Notes: generated by a model from the letters alone, not told the origin. Numbered from the stretch's first letter, positions 16,748 to 25,992 are shown. The stretch: DNA of 64,000 nt from Parabacteroides merdae ATCC 43184 (GCF_025151215.1 NZ_CP102286.1:1364001-1428000); one strand, 5' to 3'. Program-made: numbers and translations.

Positions 16748-18412
16748 TTAAATCTTTGATTTCAACAGCTCTTTCGCATTTGCAATAGAAGCACTGGTCA
16801 ACGAAGCACCGCTCAGCATACGCGCAATCTCTTTTACACGCTCTTCTTTATTCATTTTCCTGATACGGGTTACGGTCCTTTCATCCGTATCCTCCTTATA
16901 AACAAAATAATGGTCTTTCCCTTTTGCTGCGATCTGGGGGAGATGGGTAATGGCAAAAACCTGCATCTTCGTACCTAGTTCCTGCATGATATCCCCCATT
17001 TTATCGGCTATATCCCCGGAAACCCCCGTATCCACTTCATCAAAGATAATGGCAGGCAACGCCGTAAATCCGGCAATCATCGCCTTGATACATAACATCA
17101 GGCGGGAGATTTCGCCTCCGGATGCCGTCTGGGCCACCGGTTGCAGTTCCGCACTCTTATTGGCGGAAAACATAAACCGGATTTCATCCATTCCATCGCT
17201 TTCCGGTTCCTGTTTAGGTACGAAATCGATCGCAAATCGCATATTCGGCATGCCTAACGGGACAACCATTTCTACCAATTGGGAAGCGATGGCTTTCGAG
17301 GCGATCTTACGCTGCTCGCTCAATACGGCTGCCTGTTGAAGCAGTTCCTGGTGAGAGACTTCCAACTGCTTTTTCAACGATTCGATCTGTTCATCAAAAG
17401 AATCGATCTCCTTCAGCTGCTTATTATATTTATCCAGCAACTCCATCAGCTCTTCGACTTTGGAAACCCGGTGTTTCTGTTCCAAGGTGTATAACGTATT
17501 AAGACGTTCGTTCACCCAATCCAAGCGCTCAGGATTAAATTCTATGTCCTCCTTCAGGACTTCCGTTTCGGAAGCCAGGTCGTTCATATCGATATAGGCA
17601 GAACGCAGACGCTCGGCTATTTCTTTCGCTTTCGGATAATAACGTTCCAGACTGTCTGCGGTGGAAAGGGCCTCTTTTATCAGTTGGACAGCTCCTTGTT
17701 CCTCCCCGTCCAGCAATCGGGTTATCTTATAAAGAGAACCTTTTATCTCTTCGGCATGAGAAAGGGTTTCCAGCTCCTGTTCCAGTTCTTCCTGTTCACC
17801 AGCAACCAAACCGGCATCGGCCAACTGCTCCAACTGAAAACGTACATAGTCTTCCTCCTGCTTGGTCTGGAGAGCCTTTTCGGTCAACTCTTTCAGTTCC
17901 TTTTTCAGAGACAGGTATCGGCTGTATTCCTTTCGGTAAAGAATCAACAGGATATCGTTTTCGGCCATTACATCGATTACTTTCAGCTGAAACCGGTTAT
18001 CTCCCAACAAAAGATTCTGGTGCTGCGAATGGATATCGATCAGCCGGCTTCCCAATTCCTTCACTACAGAAAGCGGGACAGGCGAATCGTTTACGAAAGC
18101 ACGGGATTTACCTGATGCAAACAATTCCCGGCGAAGAATGCAAATCTCCGCATCATACTCCAAGTCATTCGTAAGAAAAAATTCTTCCAATTTATATCGG
18201 GAGACATCAAAGACTGCTTCTATCACACACTTTTCAGAACCGTTCTTAATACTCTTTCCATCCGCACGCTGTCCCAAGACCAGGGATAGGGCCCCCAATA
18301 TAATAGACTTTCCTGCACCCGTCTCGCCGGTTATCACAGAAAAACCTTTATCAAACTTAATGTCCAAGCTGTCTATCAGAACAAAGTTACGTATAAATAA
18401 AGACTTCAGCAT
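16748..18412 (-). CDS. recN: DNA repair protein RecN, 554 aa
   Basis: SMC-like ATPase acting in double-strand-break repair. Walker A GETGAGKS is at 29-36, two coiled-coil arms run from ~150 to ~360, the ABC signature is TASGGEISRLML and Walker B is IIFDEVDTGVSG, followed by FAITHLPQIAAKG. Full family length. The ATG is 12 bp downstream of the DUF4835 stop, in the coaBC-DUF4835-recN order familiar from Bacteroidetes genomes. Confidence 0.95.
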   Translation of the reverse strand: MLKSLFIRNFVLIDSLDIKFDKGFSVITGETGAGKSIILGALSLVLGQRADGKSIKNGSEKCVIEAVFDVSRYKLEEFFLTNDLEYDAEICILRRELFASGKSRAFVNDSPVPLSVVKELGSRLIDIHSQHQNLLLGDNRFQLKVIDVMAENDILLILYRKEYSRYLSLKKELKELTEKALQTKQEEDYVRFQLEQLADAGLVAGEQEELEQELETLSHAEEIKGSLYKITRLLDGEEQGAVQLIKEALSTADSLERYYPKAKEIAERLRSAYIDMNDLASETEVLKEDIEFNPERLDWVNERLNTLYTLEQKHRVSKVEELMELLDKYNKQLKEIDSFDEQIESLKKQLEVSHQELLQQAAVLSEQRKIASKAIASQLVEMVVPLGMPNMRFAIDFVPKQEPESDGMDEIRFMFSANKSAELQPVAQTASGGEISRLMLCIKAMIAGFTALPAIIFDEVDTGVSGDIADKMGDIMQELGTKMQVFAITHLPQIAAKGKDHYFVYKEDTDERTVTRIRKMNKEERVKEIARMLSGASLTSASIANAKELLKSKI

Positions 18413-18424
18413 AGCTATTCCAGA

Positions 18425-19330
18425 TTACTTTTTAAGCGATTCCATACGCGTCGTGAGAGCAGGATACAGATTGGACAACATTTTATAACCTTCCTGCTTT
18501 TCCTGTGTAGTTGCTTTCGAATAGATCAAAACGACTTCATCCAGTTTGGAATCAGCGAACATCTGAAGCAACGGAGATGTCGGCCGGGCACTTTTCACCT
18601 GTTCCAGAACCGGGAGCAGACCGATTATAGTCGTACGTCCACGATCCGGATTTGCAGCCATTTCATCGAGCCCCTTACGATGATAATTATACCACATGTC
18701 CCGGAACAGTTCCGAAGTATTGTCCGTCAGAGCCGTTGCCAAAGCATGGCGGTTACGGTCGTTTTCAAAAGCTTTCCACCCTGTCCATGTAGGTTGCGCC
18801 TGTGCCAGGCTCACAATCTGCATGGCCTGTTCGAGGAAAGCAGTGCCACCTTTCGGAGAAAAACTGTCGAAATCCAGTCCGAGGATCGTATAGATATAAA
18901 AAACAACCGTTGCAATCAGATTGCTGTTCAATGTATTTTCCGTATATTCCAACGGTTCGAATTCGGTATAGTCGAAAGAGAGTTCCGTATCACGATAATT
19001 CAGCAACGTAGTCGTATAGCTGGAATTATATACCGGACGGCGGGCCTGCACTTGTATCTCGCCTTTAAAACTATTGTCCGATACCATTTCGTTGATGATG
19101 AGAGTCATGGAACAGTCGATACGTTCGTTCATGGCAAAAGTAGCATCCGTCCACTTTTTGTTATTGACGAAATCATTCAATGCATCCTGCAAGGTTTTGA
19201 ATACCTGTTTATTCGTACTCTGTACCTTATCACTGTTTATAGTGATGCGGGCATTCAGCTCCTGCGCCTTACCTATAAAGGGAGCAGCTCCCAACAAGCA
19301 TATGCATAACAATTTCTTAATCATTCTCAT
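18425..19330 (-). CDS. DUF4835 family exported protein, 301 aa
   Basis: Bacteroidetes-specific protein with a signal peptide (MIKKLLCICLLGAAPFIGKAQ; translation may start at MRM or MIK). The mature start ELNARITINSDKVQSTNKQVFKTLQ is typical of the family. The rest is mixed alpha/beta with a conserved aromatic centre (SPKGGTAFLEQAMQIV). Function unknown; the family is regularly found between coaBC and recN, as here. Its start overlaps the coaBC stop by 4 bp, indicating translational coupling. Confidence 0.88.
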   Translation of the reverse strand: MRMIKKLLCICLLGAAPFIGKAQELNARITINSDKVQSTNKQVFKTLQDALNDFVNNKKWTDATFAMNERIDCSMTLIINEMVSDNSFKGEIQVQARRPVYNSSYTTTLLNYRDTELSFDYTEFEPLEYTENTLNSNLIATVVFYIYTILGLDFDSFSPKGGTAFLEQAMQIVSLAQAQPTWTGWKAFENDRNRHALATALTDNTSELFRDMWYNYHRKGLDEMAANPDRGRTTIIGLLPVLEQVKSARPTSPLLQMFADSKLDEVVLIYSKATTQEKQEGYKMLSNLYPALTTRMESLKK

Positions 19331-20529
19331 TTTAATAATGTTGCCAATTTATTTACAATATCAACGGCCACCTCCTGTTTGCTCTTCAACGGATAAGCAA
19401 TCGTCCCGCCTTCCTTGTCGATGATCGTGATCTTATTCGTGTCGCAACGGAAACCGGCACCTGCATCCTTTAAAGAATTCAACACGATAAAATCGAGGTT
19501 TTTCCGCTTCATCTTTCCTTCCGCATGGGCCATTTCATTATTTGTTTCCAATGCGAAACCTACCAAGATCTGGTTTTCACGCTTGATCGCCCCTAACGAA
19601 GCTGCGATGTCCTTATTCGGAACCAGACGGAGCGACATTTCTCCTTTCGTTTCCCTCTTGATCTTTTCGCTTGCCTGCTCATCCGGGCGATAATCCGCCA
19701 CAGCGGCACAAAGGATACCGGCATCCGCCTCCGGAAAAGCAGTTATGGCCGCCTGATACATCTCTTCGGCCGACTCGACATCGATCCGTTTGATATTCGG
19801 ATGAACTACCGTCAAAGACACCGGTCCTGCGATCAATGTCACTTCCGCTCCCTGCTCCGCACACGCTTCCGCCAATGCAAACCCCATCTTTCCAGAAGAA
19901 TAGTTACCTATAAAACGCACAGGATCTATCTTTTCATATGTCGGACCGGCTGTTATTACAATCTTTTTTTTTTCAAGCCGGGTTTGGGAAGCGAAGAAAT
20001 CTTCCAGGACCGCCACGATCTTATCAGGTTCTTCCATACGCCCCTTACCCACCAGATGGCTGGCAAGTTCCCCTTCGGCAGGTTCGATAATACGGTTGCC
20101 GAACAAACGGAGCCGGTCTAAATTCTGCCTTGTGGAAGGATGTGCGAACATATCCAAATCCATCGCCGGAGCGACAAAAACCGGAGCCTTGCATGACAAG
20201 TATGTCGTGACCAGCATATTGTCAGCAATGCCATTCGCCATCTTTCCGATCGTCGAAGCAGTAGCCGGTGCTACCAGCATGGCATCAGCCCAGAGACCAA
20301 GATCGACATGGCTGTTCCACGTGCCGTCGCGATTCGAGAAAAACTCGCTGATCACCGGATGGCTGCTCAACGTGGATAATGTAAGCGGCGTAATGAATTC
20401 CTTTCCCGCAGGGGTAATGACAACTTGCACCTCCGCCCCTTTCTTCACGAGGGCACGGATAATATAGGCAGCTTTATAGGCAGCGATGCTCCCTGTTATC
20501 CCCAATATGATATGTTTACCTTTCAGCAT
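19327..20529 (-). CDS. coaBC: Bifunctional phosphopantothenoylcysteine decarboxylase / phosphopantothenate-cysteine ligase
   Basis: 400 aa, two CoA-biosynthesis enzymes in one chain. The N-terminal FMN-dependent decarboxylase domain (1-~185) contains GITGSIAAYKA, the active-site His in WNSHVDLG and PAMDLDMF. The CoaB ligase domain (~190-400) contains ITAGPTYEKIDPVRFIGNYSSGKMG and ILCAAVADYRP. At the place where E. coli Dfp has its active-site Cys (ACGxxGxGRM), this protein reads LASHLVGKGRM, with Ser. The change may be a lineage feature. Confidence 0.93.
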   Translation of the reverse strand: MLKGKHIILGITGSIAAYKAAYIIRALVKKGAEVQVVITPAGKEFITPLTLSTLSSHPVISEFFSNRDGTWNSHVDLGLWADAMLVAPATASTIGKMANGIADNMLVTTYLSCKAPVFVAPAMDLDMFAHPSTRQNLDRLRLFGNRIIEPAEGELASHLVGKGRMEEPDKIVAVLEDFFASQTRLEKKKIVITAGPTYEKIDPVRFIGNYSSGKMGFALAEACAEQGAEVTLIAGPVSLTVVHPNIKRIDVESAEEMYQAAITAFPEADAGILCAAVADYRPDEQASEKIKRETKGEMSLRLVPNKDIAASLGAIKRENQILVGFALETNNEMAHAEGKMKRKNLDFIVLNSLKDAGAGFRCDTNKITIIDKEGGTIAYPLKSKQEVAVDIVNKLATLLK

Positions 20530-20553
20530 TTTATTCGATATGTAGTACCCCTC

Positions 20554-20619
20554 TTTTAAAACATAGGTGTTTTGATTTTAAAACATAGGTGTTTTGAAAA
20601 CGAAACATATATGTTTTGA
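20554..20619. repeat. Three tandem 22-bp units with internal dyad
   Basis: Units at 20554-20575, 20576-20597 and 20598-20619. The first two are identical; the third differs at several bases but keeps the pattern. Each contains a near-palindrome AAAACATAggTGTTTTG (AAACATATATGTTTT in the third). They lie in the 117-bp gap upstream of coaBC and downstream of the Fe-alcohol dehydrogenase. A multi-copy operator or a slippage-prone tandem repeat is possible. Confidence 0.75.
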
Positions 20620-20646
20620 AAGAGAAGTTCCTTGTTCCATGTTTTA

Positions 20647-21798
20647 TTACAAGCGTAACGCCATTATCTCACGCGCCACACGGCTATCTATATTGTGATG
20701 TTCACCCAATTTCCACCCCTGTTTGTCCACAGGAACGGCAAGGGCATCCAAATCCTTTTCTGCAATGCCACATTCACCGAGGCGCGTTTTCAGTCCCATC
20801 CGGCGGAAGAAATCCTCGCAGGCGACGATTGCCTTACGCGCCCTTTCCTCTTCCGTTCCATCCGTAATACCAAAAACTACTTCCCCCATACGAGCCAGTT
20901 TGACCTGCTTCTCCTTAAACATATAAGTCATGACACCCGGCAAGAGAATCGCCAATGTTTGTGCATGATCCAGGCCGAACTGCGCCGTTAGCGCATACCC
21001 CATGCGGTGGGAAGACCAGTCCTGCGGAACCCCCTGCCCGATCCAGACATTCAACGCATTGGTTGCCGCCCACATCAGGTTGGCACGGATATCATAATCG
21101 TTCGGATTATCCAAGACCTTCAACCCCTCTTCATGAATGACACGCATCAGTCCTTCCGAGAAGGCATCCTGCACTTTTGCATTGACCGGATAAGTCAAAT
21201 ACTGCTCCACTACATGAATAAAAGAGTCGACCACCCCGTTTGCCACCTGACGCGCAGGGAGCGAATAGGTCACTTCCGGGTCCAGTACAGAGAATTTCGG
21301 GAATACCAGCGGACTGGCGAAATTCAGTTTCTCACAAGTCGATACACGGGAGATGACCGAACGTTCGTTCATCTCCGAACCGGTCGCGGCCAATGTAAGT
21401 ACCGTACCCAAAGGCAGGGCATTCTTTATCTCGCCACCTTTCGAAAGAATATCCCACGGATCGCCTTCGAAACCGACAGACACCGCGATGAACTTCGTAG
21501 CGTCGATCACCGAACCTCCGCCTACAGCCAACAAAAAATCGATCTTCTTCTCTTTGACGACCTCCACGGCCTTCATGCAGGTTTCGTAATGCGGATTTGC
21601 TTCGATTCCCGGAAACTCGGTCACTTCAAATCCTTCCAACGCCTTCGTCACCTGGCCGTAGATGCCGTTTTTCTTTATGCTACCGCCGCCATACACCATC
21701 AGCACTTTACTTCCTTCCGGAATCAAAGCGGACAAACGGGCTATGGAACCTTTGCCGAAAACAACCTTTACAGGGTTACAAAACTCAAAATTATTCAT
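20647..21798 (-). CDS. Iron-containing alcohol dehydrogenase, 383 aa
   Basis: Group III Fe-ADH, YqhD/butanol-dehydrogenase type. The N-terminal NAD(P) domain has MVYGGGSIKKNG and AVGGGSVIDATKF. Metal ligands are expected in DSFIHVVEQYLTYP and in the HRMGYALTAQFGLDHAQTLAILLP segment, whose His residues match the family. It reduces aldehydes to alcohols or the reverse; the physiological substrate is unknown. It begins 5 bp after the exonuclease stop, so it is attached to the dnaN-exonuclease transcript. Confidence 0.92.
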   Translation of the reverse strand: MNNFEFCNPVKVVFGKGSIARLSALIPEGSKVLMVYGGGSIKKNGIYGQVTKALEGFEVTEFPGIEANPHYETCMKAVEVVKEKKIDFLLAVGGGSVIDATKFIAVSVGFEGDPWDILSKGGEIKNALPLGTVLTLAATGSEMNERSVISRVSTCEKLNFASPLVFPKFSVLDPEVTYSLPARQVANGVVDSFIHVVEQYLTYPVNAKVQDAFSEGLMRVIHEEGLKVLDNPNDYDIRANLMWAATNALNVWIGQGVPQDWSSHRMGYALTAQFGLDHAQTLAILLPGVMTYMFKEKQVKLARMGEVVFGITDGTEEERARKAIVACEDFFRRMGLKTRLGECGIAEKDLDALAVPVDKQGWKLGEHHNIDSRVAREIMALRL

Positions 21799-21803
21799 GG
21801 TCC

Positions 21804-22574
21804 TTATTTCGAATTAAAACCTCTCAATTTTATCTCAGTCAGTATTTTCTTGGTGTTCAGAGGGAAGTCGCCATTCATTATCCAGGAATAATATCCGGGA
21901 TCGTTCTTCAGCACTTCCTCTACCAGACGGCCTTTATATTTACCGAAGTTTATCACTTCTTCCCCCTTGTCGTTATATACCATACGTCCGGCAAAGTCCA
22001 CATTATTCGTATAGCTCGAATATTGGGAAAGGAAATTAATGTCATTCTGCAACTCCGGATACCGGTCCAACTGCGCTTTCAACACTTCATAAGTCGCCAT
22101 CGTATCGGCCTCCGCCGTATGGGCGTTTTCAAGGCTCTTGTCACAGTAGAACTTATAAGCGGCCGCAAGCGTACGCTGTTCCATCTTATGAAAAATGGTC
22201 TGTACGTCTACAAACTTGCGTTTGTTCAAATCGATATCGACACCTGCACGCAGAAATTCTTCTGCCAACAAAGGGATATCAAAGCGATTGGAATTATATC
22301 CTGCCAAATCACACCCCTCTATCTGGGCTGCCAACGATTTGGCTATTTCTTTAAAGGTAGGACAGTCTTTTACGTCTTCGTCGGTGATGCCGTGAATAGC
22401 GGTCGACTCCGGTGGAATGGGCATTTCCGGATTGATCCGTCTCGTTTTAGATTCTTCTTTTCCATTCGGGTAAACCTTGACAAAAGAGATTTCCACGATA
22501 CGGTCTTTGACAATATTAATACCCGTCGTCTCCAAGTCGAAGAAGACTAACGGATTTTTCAGGTTTAACTGCAT
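21804..22574 (-). CDS. 3'-5' exonuclease, DNA polymerase III epsilon-like (DEDDh), 256 aa
   Basis: RNase T/DnaQ-type exonuclease. ExoI is FFDLETTGIN with the first acidic pair, ExoII lies around GYNSNRFDIPLL, and ExoIII is NAHTAEADTMATYEVL with the catalytic His-x4-Asp. The C-terminal ~70 residues (VINFGKYKGRLVEEVLKNDPGY) resemble the small extension found on Bacteroidetes DnaQ-like proteins. It follows dnaN by 10 bp, consistent with a proofreading or repair role beside the sliding clamp. Confidence 0.88.
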   Translation of the reverse strand: MQLNLKNPLVFFDLETTGINIVKDRIVEISFVKVYPNGKEESKTRRINPEMPIPPESTAIHGITDEDVKDCPTFKEIAKSLAAQIEGCDLAGYNSNRFDIPLLAEEFLRAGVDIDLNKRKFVDVQTIFHKMEQRTLAAAYKFYCDKSLENAHTAEADTMATYEVLKAQLDRYPELQNDINFLSQYSSYTNNVDFAGRMVYNDKGEEVINFGKYKGRLVEEVLKNDPGYYSWIMNGDFPLNTKKILTEIKLRGFNSK

Positions 22575-22584
22575 TTCTTATATT

Positions 22585-23709
22585 TTAATCATTCAACATC
22601 ATAGGCATCAGCAGCATCAGCAAATCCTCGTTTTCTTCGTTTTCAGAAGGAACGATCAGACCGGCACGCGAAGGATCAGCCAATTCGAGTATCACCTCTT
22701 CCGAATTGATGTTGCTCAGTATTTCAATCAGATAAGTTGCCTTGAAACCGATGCTTAATTCGGTTCCGTCAAAACTGCAAACAATTTTCTCTTCTGCGGA
22801 AGTAGAAAAATCGATGTCCTGTGCGGAAACAAGCATTTCGTTCTCCTTCAGCTGCAACTTGACAAGGCTGCTGGCCGGATTGGAGAAAACGGAAACACGC
22901 TTCAAGGCATTCAGGAAAGAGATACGGTCGATTGTCACCTTGAAAGGATTTTCCTGCGGAATCACACTGTTGTAATTCGGATAACGACCTTCGATCAGGC
23001 GGCATACCATTTCGAAATTAGCACAGTTGATATAAGCATTGTTATCATCAAACTTGATGCTGACCATCTCTCCTTCCTTTGATAAAAGGCCTTTCAACAG
23101 GTTCGCGGGCTTCTTCGGCAAGATGAAAGAAGCTCTTTCCGGTGATTTTACCGAAAGATTGCGCAGACGCACCAGCTTATGACCGTCGGAAGCCACGAAT
23201 GTCAAATCGTCCGTGTGAATATCGAAATAGATACCGTTCATTACCGGACGAAGCTCGTCGTCAGCCGTTGCAAACAACGAACGGCTGATACCGTTCAACA
23301 ACATCTGCGCGTCCATCATGATAGAGATTGCATTCTCATTCAGAGGTTTCTGCTGCGGATATGTATCTCCCTTCTGTCCGATAAAATTATATTTACCATT
23401 CTGGAAATGGATAAAGATTTCCAGGTTATCGTCGTTAATATCAAAAGTCAGCGGCTGTTCGGGCAACTCCTTCAACGGGTCGAGCAAGATTTTTGCCGAA
23501 ACCGCGAAAAGTCCGCTTCCTTGTGCATTCATCACGTCAACGGATGTAACCAGACGTGTTTCAGCATCCGAAGCTGTTATAGTAAGTTTATTACCTTCCA
23601 GGTTGAAAAGGAAACTGTCCAGGATCGGTAATGAATTCTTAGAAGCAATAACTTTGCTAATAGATTGCAAACGTGATAACAACGCTGTGCTGGATACATC
23701 AAATCTCAT
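22585..23709 (-). CDS. dnaN: DNA polymerase III beta subunit (sliding clamp), 374 aa
   Basis: The clamp dimer encircles DNA and tethers the replicase. Start MRFDVSSTALLSRLQSISKVI, the central LVRLRNLSVKSPERASFILPKKPANLL and the C-terminal end VPSENEENEDLLMLLMPMMLND are all typical of Bacteroidetes DnaN (three repeated clamp domains). It leads an exonuclease-ADH transcript. A candidate -7 motif lies at 23810-23817. Confidence 0.96.
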   Translation of the reverse strand: MRFDVSSTALLSRLQSISKVIASKNSLPILDSFLFNLEGNKLTITASDAETRLVTSVDVMNAQGSGLFAVSAKILLDPLKELPEQPLTFDINDDNLEIFIHFQNGKYNFIGQKGDTYPQQKPLNENAISIMMDAQMLLNGISRSLFATADDELRPVMNGIYFDIHTDDLTFVASDGHKLVRLRNLSVKSPERASFILPKKPANLLKGLLSKEGEMVSIKFDDNNAYINCANFEMVCRLIEGRYPNYNSVIPQENPFKVTIDRISFLNALKRVSVFSNPASSLVKLQLKENEMLVSAQDIDFSTSAEEKIVCSFDGTELSIGFKATYLIEILSNINSEEVILELADPSRAGLIVPSENEENEDLLMLLMPMMLND

Positions 23710-23809
23710 GGTTCTTAATTATTAATTTATTTCTATTTATTATTTATCAACGTGTTGTAGGTTCGATTCACAGACTGCTCCCAATCGGACAGCTGCAGAT
23801 TCGCCCACA

Positions 23810-23817
23810 CAAAAGTA
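23810..23817 (-). promoter_or_regulatory. Candidate dnaN promoter -7 element
   Basis: TACTTTTG on the minus strand fits TAnnTTTG; about 100 bp leader. No matching -33 element. Confidence 0.45.
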
Positions 23818-23851
23818 TGAAAATATTCCATATAACCACCCGAATGAAGAC

Positions 23852-23889
23852 AAAAAAAGAGGTCCTTCCCGCTATGGAAAAGGACCTCT
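23852..23889 (-). terminator. Intrinsic terminator of the rpmB-rpmG-DUF4295 operon
   Basis: A perfect 10-bp stem AGAGGTCCTT/AAGGACCTCT (23858-23867 with 23880-23889), with seven A on the + strand immediately outside, reads as a U-tract on the minus-strand transcript. Confidence 0.9.
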
Positions 23890-23914
23890 CTTCGTATCTT
23901 GATATTACGCTCCG

Positions 23915-24067
23915 TTATTTAGCGAAATAATCTTTAACAGCTTCGTTAGGAATCATTTCTTCCTGGAAGATGTAAGCACCAGTCTTCGGGGACTTAACCA
24001 TCTTGATTACTTTAGAGTAGGTACGACCGTCACCTTTCTTAAATGTTGCAACCGCTTTTTTTGCCAT
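23915..24067 (-). CDS. DUF4295 small protein, 50 aa
   Basis: Reads MAKKAVATFKKGDG at the start and ends NEAVKDYFAK. This short basic protein is found in Bacteroidetes directly after rpmB and rpmG, as here (14 bp after the rpmG stop). The position suggests a ribosome-associated function, but none is established. It was read directly from the sequence because it is short. Confidence 0.9.
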   Translation of the reverse strand: MAKKAVATFKKGDGRTYSKVIKMVKSPKTGAYIFQEEMIPNEAVKDYFAK

Positions 24068-24081
24068 TGTTTAATCTCCTC

Positions 24082-24270
24082 TTACTTAATTTCTTTGTGT
24101 AACGTCATCTTCTTCAGGATAGGATTATACTTCATCAGCTCCAATCTCTGAGTTGTATTCTTTCTGTTCTTTGTTGTAATATAACGAGATGTACCCGGCA
24201 TACCACTGTCTTTGTGCTCGGTGCATTCAAGAATCACCTGAACTCTGTTACCTTTTGCTTTCTTTGCCAT
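24082..24270 (-). CDS. rpmG: 50S ribosomal protein L33, 62 aa
   Basis: Start [31 protein letters not shown] and the C-terminal [20 protein letters not shown] are L33 hallmarks. There is no CxxC zinc pair, so this is the zinc-independent (C-minus) form. Second gene of the rpmB-rpmG-DUF4295 operon. Confidence 0.95.
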   Translation of the reverse strand: MAKKAKGNRVQVILECTEHKDSGMPGTSRYITTKNRKNTTQRLELMKYNPILKKMTLHKEIK

Positions 24271-24289
24271 TTCTTATTTCCTCCTCAAA

Positions 24290-24529
24290 TTAAGCGTTTA
24301 AATAACCTTTTTCAGCAGCTTTCTTAATTGCTGCATCCAAACCAAGTTTATTGATAGTACGCAAGCCAGCGGCTGAAATATTCAGGCTAACCCAACAATC
24401 CTGTTCTACCCAGTAGAACTTTTTAGTAAACAGGTTCACATCAAACTTACGTTTCGTTCTTCTCTTAGAGTGAGAAACGTTGTTGCCAACCATTGCTTTT
24501 TTTCCGGTAATTTGACAAATTTTCGACAT
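24290..24529 (-). CDS. rpmB: 50S ribosomal protein L28, 79 aa
   Basis: Start [29 protein letters not shown] and the C-terminal [16 protein letters not shown] define L28. First gene of its operon, expressed from a promoter at 24652-24683 with a leader of about 115 nt. Confidence 0.96.
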   Translation of the reverse strand: MSKICQITGKKAMVGNNVSHSKRRTKRKFDVNLFTKKFYWVEQDCWVSLNISAAGLRTINKLGLDAAIKKAAEKGYLNA

Positions 24530-24651
24530 TGCTAATTTTACTTTTTAATATTACGAAATTAAGTCAACTCCTGCTATGTGTCTTCCCTTTTTGAACTGCA
24601 TCACGAACAAAAACAAAGATTCTAATAGAGTTTCTCTTCTTTTACGGGGCA

Positions 24652-24683
24652 CAAAGGTACAAATTATTTTGATTCACACACAA
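24652..24683 (-). promoter_or_regulatory. rpmB operon promoter
   Basis: On the minus strand -33 TTG (24681-24683), a 21-bp spacer and -7 TACCTTTG (24652-24659) fit the Bacteroidetes consensus. Confidence 0.7.
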
Positions 24684-24699
24684 GAAATCTACAAATAAA

Positions 24700-25962
24700 T
24701 CAACACTTTCTGCTATTTTTCCTTAATTCATTCTGTATAAAGGCGTCAAGACCCGCTGCCGCATAGATTGTTATCGCAAACAAATAAGGATAATGATAAC
24801 GGGAAGTGATCACGAACAAAACCGTTACTGCTGTGCCTAAAACAGGGATCAGAAGATAGAGATTCCGCTCTCGTAACAGATCGCGCCGGTTCGTCCAAAC
24901 GTAATAAAAGAATAGTAAAAGCACCGTGTAATAGACAATGCTTTTCAACGCCAGGGAAACGATTAACTCCATTATCTTCAGATTATTACCCTCCACATTT
25001 GAAAGAACTACTCTAAATCCCATATCCGGCTTTACACGCTCCGTCCAGGTATCTTCACAATACAAAGCAGCCAACTTGAAGGGCAGTTGGGAAACATACT
25101 TAAACGGATGCTCCGATATCCAGCGGACTGACGCACGCTTCAGCAGGCTGTCCCGCTCCATGTAGGTATAATCTCCGGGAGGAAGGCAAATATAATTGTC
25201 CGGATCACCGAAGCCGTTAAAATTGACTAAACCGTTTGCTTCATCAAAAGAACTCATCGCTAAGTTATAGCCTCCGGACACCGCTTGATAGACAAAATGG
25301 CCGGTTCTCTCCTTCGCACTCCGCCCGATCAGGAAAACAGTCAAGACAAGCGGCAAGGCCAATGCTGCATAAGACTGCCACCGGCGCTTTTGCACGATGA
25401 AAAGGAGCAAAATCACGAATAAAAAGACAATTGCCAGAGGACGGAACCAGTTAGCCACAGCGATCAGCACGCCGGCGACAGCCACAGGAAACAGCCGGCG
25501 AACGTTGCATAGCAGCAGGGCTGTCAATAGTAGGAAAGTAAAAGGCAAATCAGTCAATACAGCTATCGGAGCATATAGGTTCGAAAAAATCAACATATAT
25601 AAAATAGCAGCGTAATACCCCGTTTTATTCGAAAACATCCGTCCGGCCAACTTCCGTATTTCAAATACCATTGCAATATTCATCAATAAATTCAGCAACC
25701 GGACAAAGGAGAAAGATCCGCAAAGATGATAGATCCCGATCAAAAGGTTTACATACCCCGGACCGAAAATAAAATCCTCATATTGGTTATGCACGTCCGG
25801 ATACCAAGTGCCCCTCGCGATGCATTCCGAAGCCAGTTTCACATAAGCTTGGGCATCATCGTGGTTGGGCATATCCCAGTATTTTATTACCAGGCAAACC
25901 TGTAGGATCACCCATATGACAAACATGATCCGAAAAACGACCGGTATTTTTTTCCCTATCAT
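24700..25962 (-). CDS. GT-C-fold glycosyltransferase (family 39-like) membrane protein, 420 aa
   Basis: About ten transmembrane segments; the first periplasmic loop carries the acidic NHDDAQAYVKLA motif, where GT39/ArnT-type enzymes bind metal and lipid-phosphate sugar donor. Such enzymes transfer sugars from polyprenyl phosphate in the periplasm. Acceptor unknown. The start MIGKKIPVVFRIMF (25962) is chosen because a TATCTTTG promoter lies at 25985-25992; the longer frame to 26004 would start upstream of transcription. A monocistronic gene facing the dehydrogenase operon head to head. Confidence 0.75.
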   Translation of the reverse strand: MIGKKIPVVFRIMFVIWVILQVCLVIKYWDMPNHDDAQAYVKLASECIARGTWYPDVHNQYEDFIFGPGYVNLLIGIYHLCGSFSFVRLLNLLMNIAMVFEIRKLAGRMFSNKTGYYAAILYMLIFSNLYAPIAVLTDLPFTFLLLTALLLCNVRRLFPVAVAGVLIAVANWFRPLAIVFLFVILLLFIVQKRRWQSYAALALPLVLTVFLIGRSAKERTGHFVYQAVSGGYNLAMSSFDEANGLVNFNGFGDPDNYICLPPGDYTYMERDSLLKRASVRWISEHPFKYVSQLPFKLAALYCEDTWTERVKPDMGFRVVLSNVEGNNLKIMELIVSLALKSIVYYTVLLLFFYYVWTNRRDLLRERNLYLLIPVLGTAVTVLFVITSRYHYPYLFAITIYAAAGLDAFIQNELRKNSRKC

Positions 25963-25984
25963 TTCTTTTGCTCTTTTTGGGAGA

Positions 25985-25992
25985 CAAAGATA
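25985..25992 (-). promoter_or_regulatory. Glycosyltransferase promoter -7 element
   Basis: TATCTTTG on the minus strand, 22 bp before the chosen start codon; it decides the start choice. Confidence 0.6.

Noticed and set aside
20554..20619. Possible CRISPR array
   Set aside because: Units are directly abutting with no spacers and only three copies.
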